Shown here: piece by piece, positions 25,728-35,365 of the stretch | Position numbering within the stretch: the first letter of the stretch is position 1 | How the letters are laid out: every line of letters starts with the position of its first letter | Assembly: GCF_000263715.2 (NCBI RefSeq) | Contig: NZ_CM001514.1 | Location: 1,722,936-1,786,935 of the forward strand | Direction of reading: 5' to 3' | Length of the DNA stretch: 64,000 nucleotides | DNA from: Pseudomonas synxantha BG33R | Lineage (GTDB): Bacteria; Pseudomonadota; Gammaproteobacteria; Pseudomonadales; Pseudomonadaceae | Notes under the pieces: generated by a model | Seen by the model: only the letters and a program-made list of their open reading frames with translations | Databases searched by the model: none | What the model was told of the DNA's origin: nothing | Position numbers and translations under genes: made by a program

Positions 25728-26477
25728 CACCGAGTCCAGGCCGGTGGATTGCACCACCGGTTGAGCTTGCGGCGAGGCCATGAACTGCAGCAGCGCCTTG
25801 GCCTCATCCGGGTGTTCGGCGTTGACCGGAATGCCCGCCGCAAAGCGTGTCACCGATTGCACGTCTTCCGGGATTTTGCCGACAAACGTCACGCCCTTGA
25901 CCGGCAGCAATTCAGCCACCTGTTGCAAGCCCACTTCGTAGTCACCCTTGGCCACCTGCTCGCCCACCGGCACGCGTTCGATCATGGTGCCTTTGGCCGG
26001 CATACCGAGTTTCTTGAACAACTCTTTCTCGACGTACACACCGCTGGCGCTGTCCGAGTACGCCACGGATTTGGCTTTGCTCAGCACGGCCTTGAGTTCG
26101 GCGTCGGTATTGATCGCAGGTTTTTGCGCGCCTTCCTTCACCACCAGGCCAATGCGCGAATCGGCCAATTCCACGCGGGACGCGGGGTCGACCTTGCCTT
26201 GCTTGATCAGCTCATCCAGGGCGTAGCCGACCATGATCACTACGTCGGCGTGCTCGCCGCGGGCCAGGCGGTTGGGAATCGCTTCCGGCGCCTTGCCCAT
26301 GGACGGGCCGAGAATGGTGTCGAGGGTGTCCCCGCTTTGCTTGGCGTATTGCGGGCCAAGCAGTTTATAGGCGGCGGTGAAGCCACCGGAGGTCATCACC
26401 TTGAGCTCTTCGGCCTGGGCCGTCAGCGCCAGGGCGCCGAGGACAACGGCAGTGAGGGATTTGAATAAAGGCTTCAT
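25719..26477 (-). CDS. ModA-like periplasmic substrate-binding protein
   Basis: A 252-residue exported protein: signal peptide ~1-22 (ending AQA), then [26 protein letters not shown] and a periplasmic-binding fold like molybdate-binding ModA. The oxyanion-binding S/T positions (TSGGF) are similar but the ligand cannot be fixed. Starts with AGGAGG 7 bp upstream and overlaps the MFS gene stop by 4 bp, so the pair is translationally coupled. No ABC permease or ATPase is nearby. Confidence 0.82.
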   Translation of the reverse strand: MKPLFKSLTAVVLGALALTAQAEELKVMTSGGFTAAYKLLGPQYAKQSGDTLDTILGPSMGKAPEAIPNRLARGEHADVVIMVGYALDELIKQGKVDPASRVELADSRIGLVVKEGAQKPAINTDAELKAVLSKAKSVAYSDSASGVYVEKELFKKLGMPAKGTMIERVPVGEQVAKGDYEVGLQQVAELLPVKGVTFVGKIPEDVQSVTRFAAGIPVNAEHPDEAKALLQFMASPQAQPVVQSTGLDSVSR

Positions 26478-27781
26478 TGCACCGCCTCCTGCATGACTTG
26501 GCCACGGGTATTGGCGTGGCGATACAACGCCAGGGTTGAACACAGTGCACACAGTGCGGCGAACATCATCCAATAGGCGGGAGATGCCTTGTCTTCAGTG
26601 ATGTGGATGAACCAGGTGGAAATCGCCGGCGTGAAGCCACCGAAGACCGCAGTCGCCAGGCTGTAAGCCAGGGAGAAACCCGCCACGCGCACTTCCACCG
26701 GCATGATTTCGGTCAGCGCCGGGATCATTGCGCCGTTGTACAGGCCGTAGAGGAAGGAGAACCACAACAGGGTTTCCAGCATGTGCGCAAAGCTTGGCGC
26801 GTTGACCACGTAGGACAGCGCTGGATAAGCAGTGAGAACAGTCAGCACGGTCATGGCGATCAGTACCGGTTTGCGGCCGAAGCGATCACTGAGGATGCCG
26901 CCGATCGGCAGCCAGAAAAAGTTCGACACCGCCACCAGCAAGGTCACCAGCAGGGCATCGGAAGTGCTCAGTTGCAGCACAGTCTTGCCGAAGGTCGGTG
27001 CGTACACGGTGATCAGGTAGAACGCGGTGGTGGTCATGGCCACCATCAACATGCCGCCGATGACTACGGTCCAGTTCTTCACCAGGGTCGCCATCACTTC
27101 ACGCATGGTCGGGCGATGCTTGCGGTTGGCGAACTCTTCGGTTTCCTGCAGGTTGCGACGCAGCACAAAGATAAACGGAATGATCACGCAACCAACGGCA
27201 AACGGAATGCGCCAGCCCCAATCGGCGACCACCGACGGTTCCATCCACACGTTCAAGCCATAACCCAGCGCGGCGGCCACCACAATGGAGATCTGCTGGC
27301 TGCCCGACTGCCAACTGGTGTAGAAACCTTTGCGGCCCGGCGTAGCCATTTCAGACAGGTAAACCGAGACACCGCCCAATTCCGCACCGGCCGAGAAGCC
27401 TTGCAGCAGGCGGCCCAGCAGCACCAGCAGCGGCGCCCACAGGCCAATGGTGTGATAACTGGGCACCAGCACGATCAATAGCGTACCGCTGGCCATGATC
27501 GACAACGTCACGATCAAGCCTTTGCGACGGCCCACGTCATCGATATAGGCACCCAGAATGATTGCGCCCAGTGGTCGCATCAGGAAGCCCGCGCCGAACA
27601 CGGCGAAGGTCATCATTAATGACGCAAACTCATTAGCGGCGGGGAAGAACGCGGCAGCGATATAGGTCGCGTAGAACCCGAACAGAAAGAAGTCGAACTG
27701 TTCGAGGAAGTTGCCCGAAGTAACGCGCAATACAGCGCCTACTTTCGAGCTGGCAGGGGCGGGCCGGGAAGGGCTAGTCAT
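26474..27781 (-). CDS. MFS tricarboxylate-type transporter (CitA/TcuC-like)
   Basis: A 435-residue metabolite:H+ symporter with [20 protein letters not shown] in helix 1, [11 protein letters not shown] and [23 protein letters not shown]. These match citrate/tricarballylate symporters. Coupled to the ModA-like protein gene after it. Upstream on the minus strand lies a gap with no close regulator. Substrate inferred as a di- or tricarboxylate. Confidence 0.82.
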   Translation of the reverse strand: MTSPSRPAPASSKVGAVLRVTSGNFLEQFDFFLFGFYATYIAAAFFPAANEFASLMMTFAVFGAGFLMRPLGAIILGAYIDDVGRRKGLIVTLSIMASGTLLIVLVPSYHTIGLWAPLLVLLGRLLQGFSAGAELGGVSVYLSEMATPGRKGFYTSWQSGSQQISIVVAAALGYGLNVWMEPSVVADWGWRIPFAVGCVIIPFIFVLRRNLQETEEFANRKHRPTMREVMATLVKNWTVVIGGMLMVAMTTTAFYLITVYAPTFGKTVLQLSTSDALLVTLLVAVSNFFWLPIGGILSDRFGRKPVLIAMTVLTVLTAYPALSYVVNAPSFAHMLETLLWFSFLYGLYNGAMIPALTEIMPVEVRVAGFSLAYSLATAVFGGFTPAISTWFIHITEDKASPAYWMMFAALCALCSTLALYRHANTRGQVMQEAVQ

Positions 27782-27978
27782 GATTTTGTGTCTCCAGCGT
27801 TCTTTTTAAAGTGCTTGTTTCGCTTAAGACTGGGGATAGTGGCTGACACATTTAGAAATGATAAGTGACAAATTTGAATAGATTGATGCGCGCTGGCTAT
27901 CAATCAGTGCCTCCGTCAAAAGACCTGCCTTGTTCTATACTTGAGCCTGTGTCCAATTCTTACGGATGGGAGGTGGTA

Positions 27979-28122
27979 ATGGCTGACGAACAGAAACGGC
28001 AGAATGAGTCGGAGCGCGAACAACCCCGGCGACAGGAGGAGGAAAAACCGCAGACCTGGAAGCATCCCGATGATGGGACTGAGCTTTCCGAGCGGGACCA
28101 GGAGCGTCCGCTGAAACCCTGA
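27979..28122 (+). CDS. Small hydrophilic hypothetical protein
   Basis: A 47-residue, highly charged protein, MADEQKRQNESEREQPRR then a KHPDDGTELSERDQERP end; no hydrophobic core, so probably disordered. A strong GGGAGGTGG ribosome site 5-12 bp before ATG 27979 supports translation. No function recognised. Confidence 0.55.
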   Translation: MADEQKRQNESEREQPRRQEEEKPQTWKHPDDGTELSERDQERPLKP

Positions 28123-28165
28123 GTACCCATCCAGTCAAAAAAATTGAGAGCGACGTTGTATGTGT

Positions 28166-28175
28166 GGGGGGGGGG
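28166..28175. repeat. Homopolymeric G tract (10 G)
   Basis: Ten consecutive G between the two convergent small genes, in an AT-rich patch. Prone to slippage in replication and in sequencing. Confidence 0.8.
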
Positions 28176-28285
28176 CGTCAAAGTACCTTCGCTCTCATAT
28201 ATGACCGATGCAAGGGGTATATTTATATTTCGTTTTCCTCGAAGTTGAAGATAAGCGCTTTATTTATGTGGGTGGCAAATAATTA

Positions 28286-28723
28286 TTATTTTTTATATTT
28301 TACGTCGCTTTTCAGGGAGTGTCCCTCGAACTCGCCCTCGCCATCTATTTTCTTACGTTCTTGGTTGTTTGCCGGGTTAACTGCAACAAAATTGAAAGAT
28401 ATTTTGATAGAAGCGTCGTTCGAGGAAACTGATAACACATTCACCGTTCCTCCTTCTTCATCGGCAATCCAGCTGTTTGCCCTGCCGGGATTGAACCACG
28501 CGCCGACTCTGGTACCTCTATTGATTGCATGCTCACCAACAGAGATATCTGTGGGGAATGTAAAATACAAACCTTTGAACATGACTCCTTCTTCTGGACC
28601 ACCTACTACAAAAGAGTTCGTGTCGGCCTGATAGATAACTGAGTCAGCCACCCACCGTTCAGTGTCACCTTCGATATCGGCTTCTAAGCGACCTGTAGTT
28701 GCACGTTTTTCGATAGTCGTCAT
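28286..28723 (-). CDS. Hypothetical beta-rich protein
   Basis: A 145-residue protein without signal peptide or membrane segment, starting MTTIEKRATTGRLEADIEGDTERW. Alternating hydrophobic residues (FVVGGPEEGVMFKGLYFTFPTDI) suggest a beta-sandwich. I do not recognise the family. Base composition is clearly AT-richer than the surrounding genes and the flanks are AT-rich, suggesting horizontal origin. No partner gene is visible. Confidence 0.65.
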   Translation of the reverse strand: MTTIEKRATTGRLEADIEGDTERWVADSVIYQADTNSFVVGGPEEGVMFKGLYFTFPTDISVGEHAINRGTRVGAWFNPGRANSWIADEEGGTVNVLSVSSNDASIKISFNFVAVNPANNQERKKIDGEGEFEGHSLKSDVKYKK

Positions 28724-29057
28724 GATGGAGTTCTCATCAGTATTAGTAATAGTTAACAGCCTTTTTCGTGATTAATGATTAATACTAATGTCAGTGAAAA
28801 TCTACTGTCAGATCTAACAGTAAATCGATTCAGTTGATTTGTGGAAACGGCCTTGCCTGGAAGAGAACGACGACCGAATTTTGCTGGACAGGGGTTCGTC
28901 AACGCTTGCGGGTTTTTGGTGGGTTCGTCGGGCGTTCGGTGATGGGCGCCATTGAGATGAGCACCGGTAATGCCATGAACCGCTTGAAAGTGATTGTCGT
29001 GGTGTTGGTGGTGGCCGCGTTGTCGGCATTACGCCTGCGCCAGGGCCAGGAGGCCCC
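28724..29057. other. AT-rich to normal-GC region without a clear gene
   Basis: About the first 100 bp are AT-rich and probably hold the promoter of the 145-residue hypothetical gene. The rest has a plus-strand frame (28940-29103, MGAIEMSTGNAMNRL...) with one hydrophobic segment, too weak to call as a gene. Confidence 0.45.
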
Positions 29058-29303
29058 TCACACCGGCAACGAGGTCGGAAACCCGGAAGCCAGCACCAGG
29101 TAAGCCACCACCGCCGCCAGGCATAAACCGACGAAAACGCGCAGCAAAGTCCTGGCGGTGGGGTGAACGATGAATTTGATGGCCCATAGCAAAAAACCGC
29201 TGAACAGTAGGCTCAGGGCGAAAATGATCAGCACAATGGAGTCTCTGCGACCTTCAAGCGCTGATTTATAGTCCCAAAGCCGCCGGATGAACAGTGCGCA
29301 CAT
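29058..29303 (-). CDS. Small putative membrane protein
   Basis: An 81-residue protein with a charged N-terminus (MCALFIRRLWDYKSALEGRRD) and two predicted membrane helices (~23-43 and ~53-75). AGGG lies 8 bp before the ATG. It is divergent from the LysR gene at 29364 (60 bp). No family recognised; gene status moderate. Confidence 0.45.
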   Translation of the reverse strand: MCALFIRRLWDYKSALEGRRDSIVLIIFALSLLFSGFLLWAIKFIVHPTARTLLRVFVGLCLAAVVAYLVLASGFPTSLPV

Positions 29304-29363
29304 AGACGCAGCCCTGTGGCCTTTCTAAACTGCGGCTTGTCTTGGGGAGAGGGGTGGGCGCCG

Positions 29364-30284
29364 ATGAATCGCAATGAATTACGCAAGGCCGACATCAACC
29401 TGATGGTGGTCTTCGAAGCGCTGATGCTTGAGCGCAATGTGACGCGGGTGGCGGAGAAGCTGTTTCTCGGCCAGCCCACCATCAGTTCGGCCCTCAACCG
29501 CCTGCGCACCTTGTTCAACGACCCGTTGTTCATTCGTGTCGGCCATCGCATGGAGCCCACGGCCCGTGCCGAGGAAATCATCCAGCACCTGTCGCCGGCC
29601 CTGGATTCCTTGTCATCGGCCCTGAGCCTGACCCATGACTTTGATCCGTCCATCAGTACCATGACCTTTCGCATCGGCCTGTCCGATGACGTCGAGTTCG
29701 GCCTGCTACCGCCGTTGCTGCGTGCCTTGCGCCAGGAGGCGCCGCAGGTGGTGTTCGTGGTGCAGCACGTGGATTACTGGCGCATTCCCGACTTGCTGGC
29801 GTCGGGCGATATCACCGTCGGCATCACCCAGACCCGCGGCCTGCCGGCAAATGCCAAGCGCAAGCTGTTGCGGCATATCCGCCCCTGCCTGCTGCGCGCC
29901 GATGCCTCGGACACGCCGCTGACCCTCGATGAATATTGCGCACGGCCCCATGTGCTGGTGTCCCACACTGCCAACGTGGCCGGGTTTGCCGATGAGTGGC
30001 TGGCGGAGGTGGGCCGCAAGCGCCATGTGGTGCTGTCGGTGCCGCAATACAGTTCGCTGCCGGCGTTGCTCGCCGGCACCGACATGATCGCCAGCCTGCC
30101 GGATTACACCGCCCAAGCCATGGCCGCCAGCGGCAATCTGTACTGCGAGCCGTTTCCCTTCCAAACCCCGACCCTGGATTTGTCGATGGTCTGGCTCAGC
30201 CACGTCGACACCGACCCGGCGGAGCGCTGGATGCGTTCGCGGCTGGAGGCGTTCATGAGTGACAAGCTCCCGGCTCCAAGCTAA
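29364..30284 (+). CDS. LysR-type regulator
   Basis: A 306-residue LysR protein. HTH at ~8-65 (ADINLMVVFEALMLERNVTRVAEKLFLGQPTISSALNRLRTLFND) and a NodD/LeuO-like DPLFIRVGHRMEPTARAE segment. ATG 29364 follows GGAGAGGGGTGGG. It is convergent with another LysR gene (26 bp between ends) and next to a small membrane protein; target unknown. Confidence 0.87.
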   Translation: MNRNELRKADINLMVVFEALMLERNVTRVAEKLFLGQPTISSALNRLRTLFNDPLFIRVGHRMEPTARAEEIIQHLSPALDSLSSALSLTHDFDPSISTMTFRIGLSDDVEFGLLPPLLRALRQEAPQVVFVVQHVDYWRIPDLLASGDITVGITQTRGLPANAKRKLLRHIRPCLLRADASDTPLTLDEYCARPHVLVSHTANVAGFADEWLAEVGRKRHVVLSVPQYSSLPALLAGTDMIASLPDYTAQAMAASGNLYCEPFPFQTPTLDLSMVWLSHVDTDPAERWMRSRLEAFMSDKLPAPS

Positions 30285-30310
30285 GCAACTGTAGAGACGG
30301 CTTGGCGCCT

Positions 30311-31252
30311 TCAACTTGCCGCTTGCAGCTGTTCCTCACACACCTTCACCACTTGCTCACGAAACCAGCTATTGGCGCTGTCTTGCCCATTGGTTTCCTT
30401 CCAATGCATATCCAGGGTGAACCCCGGCAAACCGTTGGGTGCTTCGCACACACCGAACCCCGGTGCCGGCGCCAGCAACTTTTGCACGCGACGCGGCAGG
30501 GTGACGATGAAGTCGGTGCCGGTAATCATCTTCAACGCTGCGCTGTAGCTATTGGCCCGCGCGATCACCTGGCGCTTGCGCGCCTGACGTGCGAGCCAGC
30601 CGTCGATCATGTTGGTGTCGGAGGACCATGGCGTGGGGAATATGTGACGCCGCTCGACGAAAGATTGCAGGCTGAACGCCGGCTCCCTGGGCGCCGAGCG
30701 CTGGTCGAACACGCAAACCAGGTCATCCTCCAGCAGCATCTGGGTCTTGAAGTCTTTATGGGTGCGATGAAAGTGCGGGCCGAAGCAGATCACCAGGTCG
30801 AGGCGGCCTTCACGCAGGTCATCGACAGGAATGTCGGTTTCCAGCTTCTGCACATTGACGATCACCGGCAGGTCGGCATGGTCGAAGTGCTTCAACAGCC
30901 GTGGCAGGATCAGTTGCTCGAAGTATTCCGGGGCGCACACATTGAAGGTCACCGCCTGTTGGGTCGGGTCAAAGGCCTGGCCACCGGCGTGACACAGGTT
31001 GATGCTTTCCAGGATTTTCTGCACATGCCCGTACATGGTGGTGGCCTTGTACGTCGGACGCATACCGGCCCGTGTGTTGATAAACAGCTCATCCTCAAAG
31101 CTGGTGCGCAACTTCTTCAGGCTGTAGCTCACCGTGGACTGGCTGACGAACAGCGTTTCGGACACATCAGTAACGCTGCTCTGGTCGTAGACGGCGATAA
31201 ACACCATCAAATCCTGCATATCGAGCTTTCTGAGCGAGTTACTGTTTAGCAT
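30311..31252 (-). CDS. LysR-type regulator next to a CynX-like MFS gene
   Basis: A 313-residue LysR protein, again of the NodD-like subgroup (MQDLMVFIAVYDQSSVTDVSETLFVSQSTVSYSLKKLR, then DELFINTRAGMRPTYKA). It lies 137 bp downstream of, and in the same direction as, the CynX-like transporter gene. That gap contains an AT-rich region with TACCGAACTCAGTACAAGACTGAG repeats that may hold its own promoter. Confidence 0.87.
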   Translation of the reverse strand: MLNSNSLRKLDMQDLMVFIAVYDQSSVTDVSETLFVSQSTVSYSLKKLRTSFEDELFINTRAGMRPTYKATTMYGHVQKILESINLCHAGGQAFDPTQQAVTFNVCAPEYFEQLILPRLLKHFDHADLPVIVNVQKLETDIPVDDLREGRLDLVICFGPHFHRTHKDFKTQMLLEDDLVCVFDQRSAPREPAFSLQSFVERRHIFPTPWSSDTNMIDGWLARQARKRQVIARANSYSAALKMITGTDFIVTLPRRVQKLLAPAPGFGVCEAPNGLPGFTLDMHWKETNGQDSANSWFREQVVKVCEEQLQAAS

Positions 31253-31389
31253 CGGTTTCGTCCGTAAACCCTTTGTACCGAACTCAGTACAAGACTGAGC
31301 AAAATGTTAACGGAACGCTCGTACCAATAGAAAGCTCTGTAGGACTCGTCAATGTTTCGTGTGGGACAAATACTGTTTGTAATACGACG

Positions 31390-32577
31390 TCAGCGGATAT
31401 GTCGTACGTAATGCCGGGGGTTGAAGCGCAGGACCATCAGCAGCATCACCACAGTCACCGCGGTCAGCGACCACCAGGCCCCTTCAAAGCTGCCCAATTG
31501 ATCGCGGATCACTCCGGCAATCAAGGGCGACATGCCGGCAATCAGGTAACCGATGCCCTGTACAAACGCGGTAAGGCTGCCGGCGCGCCGTGGGTTGTCG
31601 AGGTGGTCGAGGGACACAATCAGGCTCATGGGAAACAGCCCGCCGATACCCAGGCCCAGCAGGCAAGGCCATAGCAGGCTCCAGTGTTGTGGGCTGAGGA
31701 TCAGGCCGCAGAACCCGAGGATGATCAGCGTCAGCAGCACCGCGATCACGCCGCGTTTATCCTGGCGTCGGTTGGCGATGGCCGGGGTGACCAGGCCGGA
31801 GATCACCTCCATGGCGGTCAGCAAGCCCAGCAGCAAGCCGGCATTCTGCTCGCTCCAGCCCTGTTCGACGTAGTAGGGCGCCAGCCACGCCAATACACAG
31901 GTATAGGACGCCGTGCCCAGGCCAAAAAAGATCGCCAGCAACCAGGCGCGGCGATTGCTGAAAAATGATTCCCGAGTGCTCGAAGCTGCTTGAGGCAAGG
32001 GTGGCAGAGCCGAACGCTGGGCATACCAGAACACCAGCGCCAACAGCGCCAGCACCGCCCAGATCGCCAGGCCGATGCGCCAACTGCCGGTGCGCACTTG
32101 CACCAAGGGTGAGAGTGATGCCGCCAGCGCAGCGCCGCCCATGATCGCAGTCACATACAGGCCCATGAACAGTGAAACGTCAGCGCTGAATCGCGACTTG
32201 ATCAGCGTCGGCATCAACGCCTGTATCAGCGCAATGCCGACCCCTGCGGCAATCGCGCTGACGATCAGTTCCAGCGCCGAATCCAGCAACAATCGCGATA
32301 AGGTCGCCAGCCCAATCACCAGCAGCGACAGCATAATGCTGCGATGTTCGCCCAGGCGCTTGGCCAGGCCCATGCCAACAAACATCGCCAGGCCCATGGC
32401 CATGACCGGCAACATGGTCAGTAAGGCGGCGCTGCTGAAACTCAACGGCACGTCCGCGCGAATCGACGACAACAACGGCCCCACAGCCGCCATCGACGGT
32501 CGCAGGTTAAGGGCGACCAGCACCACGCTGATCATCAGCCATACGGCGGTGGTGGGTTTTGCGTGAACGTTTTCCAT
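31390..32577 (-). CDS. MFS transporter, CynX/NimT family
   Basis: A 395-residue 12-helix carrier. Start MENVHAKPTTAVWLMISVVLVALNLRPSMAAVGPLL is the typical CynX/NimT opening, with the NLRP motif in helix 1. E. coli CynX and NimT handle cyanate-linked and nitroimidazole substrates respectively; the substrate here is unknown. It is not next to the cyn genes at 42-47 kb. Confidence 0.82.
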   Translation of the reverse strand: MENVHAKPTTAVWLMISVVLVALNLRPSMAAVGPLLSSIRADVPLSFSSAALLTMLPVMAMGLAMFVGMGLAKRLGEHRSIMLSLLVIGLATLSRLLLDSALELIVSAIAAGVGIALIQALMPTLIKSRFSADVSLFMGLYVTAIMGGAALAASLSPLVQVRTGSWRIGLAIWAVLALLALVFWYAQRSALPPLPQAASSTRESFFSNRRAWLLAIFFGLGTASYTCVLAWLAPYYVEQGWSEQNAGLLLGLLTAMEVISGLVTPAIANRRQDKRGVIAVLLTLIILGFCGLILSPQHWSLLWPCLLGLGIGGLFPMSLIVSLDHLDNPRRAGSLTAFVQGIGYLIAGMSPLIAGVIRDQLGSFEGAWWSLTAVTVVMLLMVLRFNPRHYVRHIR

Positions 32578-32708
32578 GGGCCTGCCTTGATCGAACAAGG
32601 GCGAATCAGGCCATGCAGGGGCAAGTGGGGCAAATCAGAAAGTCGCTGGGGCTATCTAAAAATTGCGGATAACTGACAGATCGCCCCTCTCACAGGGGAA
32701 AACCAGAG

Positions 32709-34346
32709 TCACATAGAGCGAGTTCCGGGCCTGGTCGACTCCCACCGCCCCTGGTCGATTTCAATCAGCGTCGGCCCCTGGCGATTAGCTGCGGCGCGCA
32801 GTGCCGAGCGCAGATGCTCGATGCCTTCGATGCTCTCTGCCGCGCAGCCCAGGGCCTTGGCTACGCCAATAAAGTCCGGGGTGTAAATGTCTACACCCAC
32901 AGGCTCGATGGCACGATTGAGCATGTATTTCTTGATCTCCTCATAGCCCTGGTTATTCCACAACAGCACGATCACCGGTGTGCCGGCTTCCACGGCGCTG
33001 GCCAGTTCCGGCAGGGTGAATTGCAGGCCGCCGTCGCCGATCAGGCACACCACCGGTTGCCCATCGCCGCGCGCCAGCCAGGCGCCGATGGCGGCGGGCA
33101 GGGCATAGCCCAGGGTGCCGTAGCCGGTGGATGAATTGAACCAGTGACGTGGTCGGTCGAGGTTCAGGGTCAGGTTGGCGCTGTACACCGGTTGGGTGGA
33201 ATCACCCACCAGCACGGCGCCGGGCAGTTCTTCCAGGACGGTGTTGAGAAGCCGCGTGTGTGCACGGGTGGCAGCGTCCCAAGTGGGCTCCAGCTCGGTC
33301 CACAAACGTGCGACGCGGACCGGGCCCCAATCGGTATTGCGCGGCGCCAGTGGCTGGCGGTCCAGTTCGGTAAGCAGCGCCCGGGCGGCGATTTTCGCGT
33401 CGGCCACCAGGGCCACCTCGGGCGGGTAGTTGCGTACGGTCTGGTCCGGGTCGATATCGATGCGCAGCAACGTACCGGGAATCTTGAAGCCGCCGGCGAA
33501 GGTCACGTCGTAATCGGTTTCCGCCAGTTCCGTGCCGATGGCCAGTACCACATCGGCCTCGGCGACCAGGGCGCGGGTGGCCGCCAGGGTCTGGGTCGAG
33601 CCGATCAACAATGAGTGTGCGGCAGGCAACAGGCCTTTGGCATTGATGGTCAGGGCCACGGGCGCGCCGAGGGTTTCGGCCAGGCGGGTCAACTCGGGCG
33701 CCGCATCGATGGCGCCGCCACCGGCCAGAATCAGCGGGCGTTGGGCGGTGGCGAGCAAGCGGCTCATGTGCTCGATCGCCGTCGGTGCCGCTCCGGCGCG
33801 GGCCACGCTGACCGGCTGGCTGCCCAGCAGGGCATCGGCATTTTCCACCAGCACATCCAACGGAATCTCGATATGCACCGGGCGCGGCCGCCCGGCCTGA
33901 AACAGTGCAAACGCCCGTGCCAGCACGCCGGGCAATTCGTGGGCCGACATCAAGGTATGGGAAAAAGCCGCCACGCCGGCCACCAGTGCGCTCTGATTCG
34001 GCAACTCATGCAACTTGCCACGCCCGCCGCCCAACTGGCTGCGCGCCTGCACACTGGAAATCACCAGCATCGGGATCGAATCGGCATAGGCCTGGCCCAT
34101 GGCCGTGGTGATATTGGTCATGCCCGGGCCGGTAATGATGAAACACACACCAGGCTTGCCGCAGGTGCGCGCGTAGCCGTCGGCCATAAACCCGGCGCCC
34201 TGTTCGTGGCGCGGGGTGACGTGACGGATGCCGGAGCGCGCCAAACCACGGTACAGCTCCACGGTATGCACACCGGGGATGCCGAACACATGATCGACAC
34301 CGTAGCCTTTCAGGAGGTGGACCAATACTTCGCCGCAGGTTGCCAT
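32709..34346 (-). CDS. aruI: ThDP enzyme, AruI-like 5-guanidino-2-oxopentanoate decarboxylase
   Basis: A 545-residue thiamine-diphosphate enzyme of the acetolactate synthase/decarboxylase fold. Active-site Glu in RHEQGAGFMADGYART (~res 44-59), ThDP/Mg motif GDGGLQFTLPEL...NNQGY near 435-470. The sequence is close to AruI, which decarboxylates 2-ketoarginine in the arginine transaminase route. No aruH is adjacent, so other 2-oxo acids cannot be excluded. Divergent from a GcvA-like LysR gene (111 bp), its likely regulator. Confidence 0.8.
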   Translation of the reverse strand: MATCGEVLVHLLKGYGVDHVFGIPGVHTVELYRGLARSGIRHVTPRHEQGAGFMADGYARTCGKPGVCFIITGPGMTNITTAMGQAYADSIPMLVISSVQARSQLGGGRGKLHELPNQSALVAGVAAFSHTLMSAHELPGVLARAFALFQAGRPRPVHIEIPLDVLVENADALLGSQPVSVARAGAAPTAIEHMSRLLATAQRPLILAGGGAIDAAPELTRLAETLGAPVALTINAKGLLPAAHSLLIGSTQTLAATRALVAEADVVLAIGTELAETDYDVTFAGGFKIPGTLLRIDIDPDQTVRNYPPEVALVADAKIAARALLTELDRQPLAPRNTDWGPVRVARLWTELEPTWDAATRAHTRLLNTVLEELPGAVLVGDSTQPVYSANLTLNLDRPRHWFNSSTGYGTLGYALPAAIGAWLARGDGQPVVCLIGDGGLQFTLPELASAVEAGTPVIVLLWNNQGYEEIKKYMLNRAIEPVGVDIYTPDFIGVAKALGCAAESIEGIEHLRSALRAAANRQGPTLIEIDQGRWESTRPGTRSM

Positions 34347-34457
34347 GCCGGTCGCTCTTGTTATGGATTGAAGGCGCTATTGGAACGGCTGGCCGGTAGC
34401 GGCAACAATCGATAAAAAGTCATACTCGCCATGTCCTCACGTCATGGCTGCGCCCTA

Positions 34458-35327
34458 ATGAAACGCCTTCCACCGTTGCCCGCATTGCACACCTTCTGGG
34501 TTACGGCCCAATGCTGCAACTTCACCCGCGCCGCCGAGCAACTGCACATCACCCAGGGGGCGGTGAGCCGCCAGATCGCGGGGTTGGAACGGCATTTGGG
34601 CTATGGGTTGTTTGTGCGCCAGGCGCGGGGTTTGAGCCTGACCGAGGAAGGTCGCGAGTGGGCGCTGCGGGTGCAGCAGGTGTTCGGCGTGATCGGTGAG
34701 GCCGTGGAGCAAATCGGCAATCGCTGCGAGGTTTTGCAGCTCAAGGCGTCCACCTGTGTGATGCGCTGGCTACTGCCACGCGTGCTGCAATGGCAAAGGG
34801 AGCGCCCGGATGTACCGGTGGAGCTCACCACCACCGTGGCCTACACCGTGGATTTTCGTCGCGAGCCATTTGATGCGGCGGTGATCTATGCGCCCATCGC
34901 CGAGCAGTCCGAGGAGGCTCGGCATTTGTTCGATGAACAACTCACACCGGTCTGTGCGCCGGCCTTGCTGGACAACTTGCACACGCCAGCAGATCTGCAA
35001 CACCAGGTGCTGCTGCACCCCACGCGGGATCAGCGGGATTGGGCATTGTGGTTAAAAGCGGCGGGTACGCGCCTGAGCAGTCTGAGCCAGGGGCATCATT
35101 TCGAAACGCTGGACCTGGCGATGACGGTGGCGGCACAAGGCTCGGGCGTGGCGATCGGTGATCGTGCGCTGATTGGCGAGGACCTGAAGGCGGGGCGCCT
35201 GGTGATGCCGTTTGAACTGCGGGTGCCGACGGGCATGGGCTATTACCTGGTGTATCCGCCGCAGACAGTGCCTTCTGCCGGGTTGTTGGCCCTGATGGAT
35301 TGGCTGGCCAGCCAGGCACAAATGTAG
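34458..35327 (+). CDS. GcvA-like LysR regulator, probable control of the aruI-like gene
   Basis: A 289-residue LysR protein: MKRLPPLPALHTFWVTAQCCNFTRAAEQLHITQGAVSRQIAGLE, the GcvA/AmpR-like opening with ITQGAVSRQI. ATG 34458 is preferred; an in-frame ATG at 34431 adds nine residues. The last codon and the TAG stop lie inside a REP palindrome (35322-35350). Confidence 0.87.
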   Translation: MKRLPPLPALHTFWVTAQCCNFTRAAEQLHITQGAVSRQIAGLERHLGYGLFVRQARGLSLTEEGREWALRVQQVFGVIGEAVEQIGNRCEVLQLKASTCVMRWLLPRVLQWQRERPDVPVELTTTVAYTVDFRREPFDAAVIYAPIAEQSEEARHLFDEQLTPVCAPALLDNLHTPADLQHQVLLHPTRDQRDWALWLKAAGTRLSSLSQGHHFETLDLAMTVAAQGSGVAIGDRALIGEDLKAGRLVMPFELRVPTGMGYYLVYPPQTVPSAGLLALMDWLASQAQM

Positions 35328-35350
35328 GAGGGGCTTGCCCCCTCCCACAT
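35322..35350. repeat. REP palindrome at a gene end
   Basis: ATGTaGGAGGGGC, ttg, CCCCCTCCcACAT: imperfect palindrome of the TGTGGGAGGGG type. It supplies the last Met codon and stop of the LysR gene before it, and may act as its terminator. Confidence 0.88.
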
Positions 35351-35365
35351 GTTTACCGCGTGGTG

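Noticed and set aside
28834..29103. Plus-strand frame with one hydrophobic segment
   Set aside because: No ribosome site, odd composition, and it overlaps the better-supported minus-strand membrane protein at 29058-29303.
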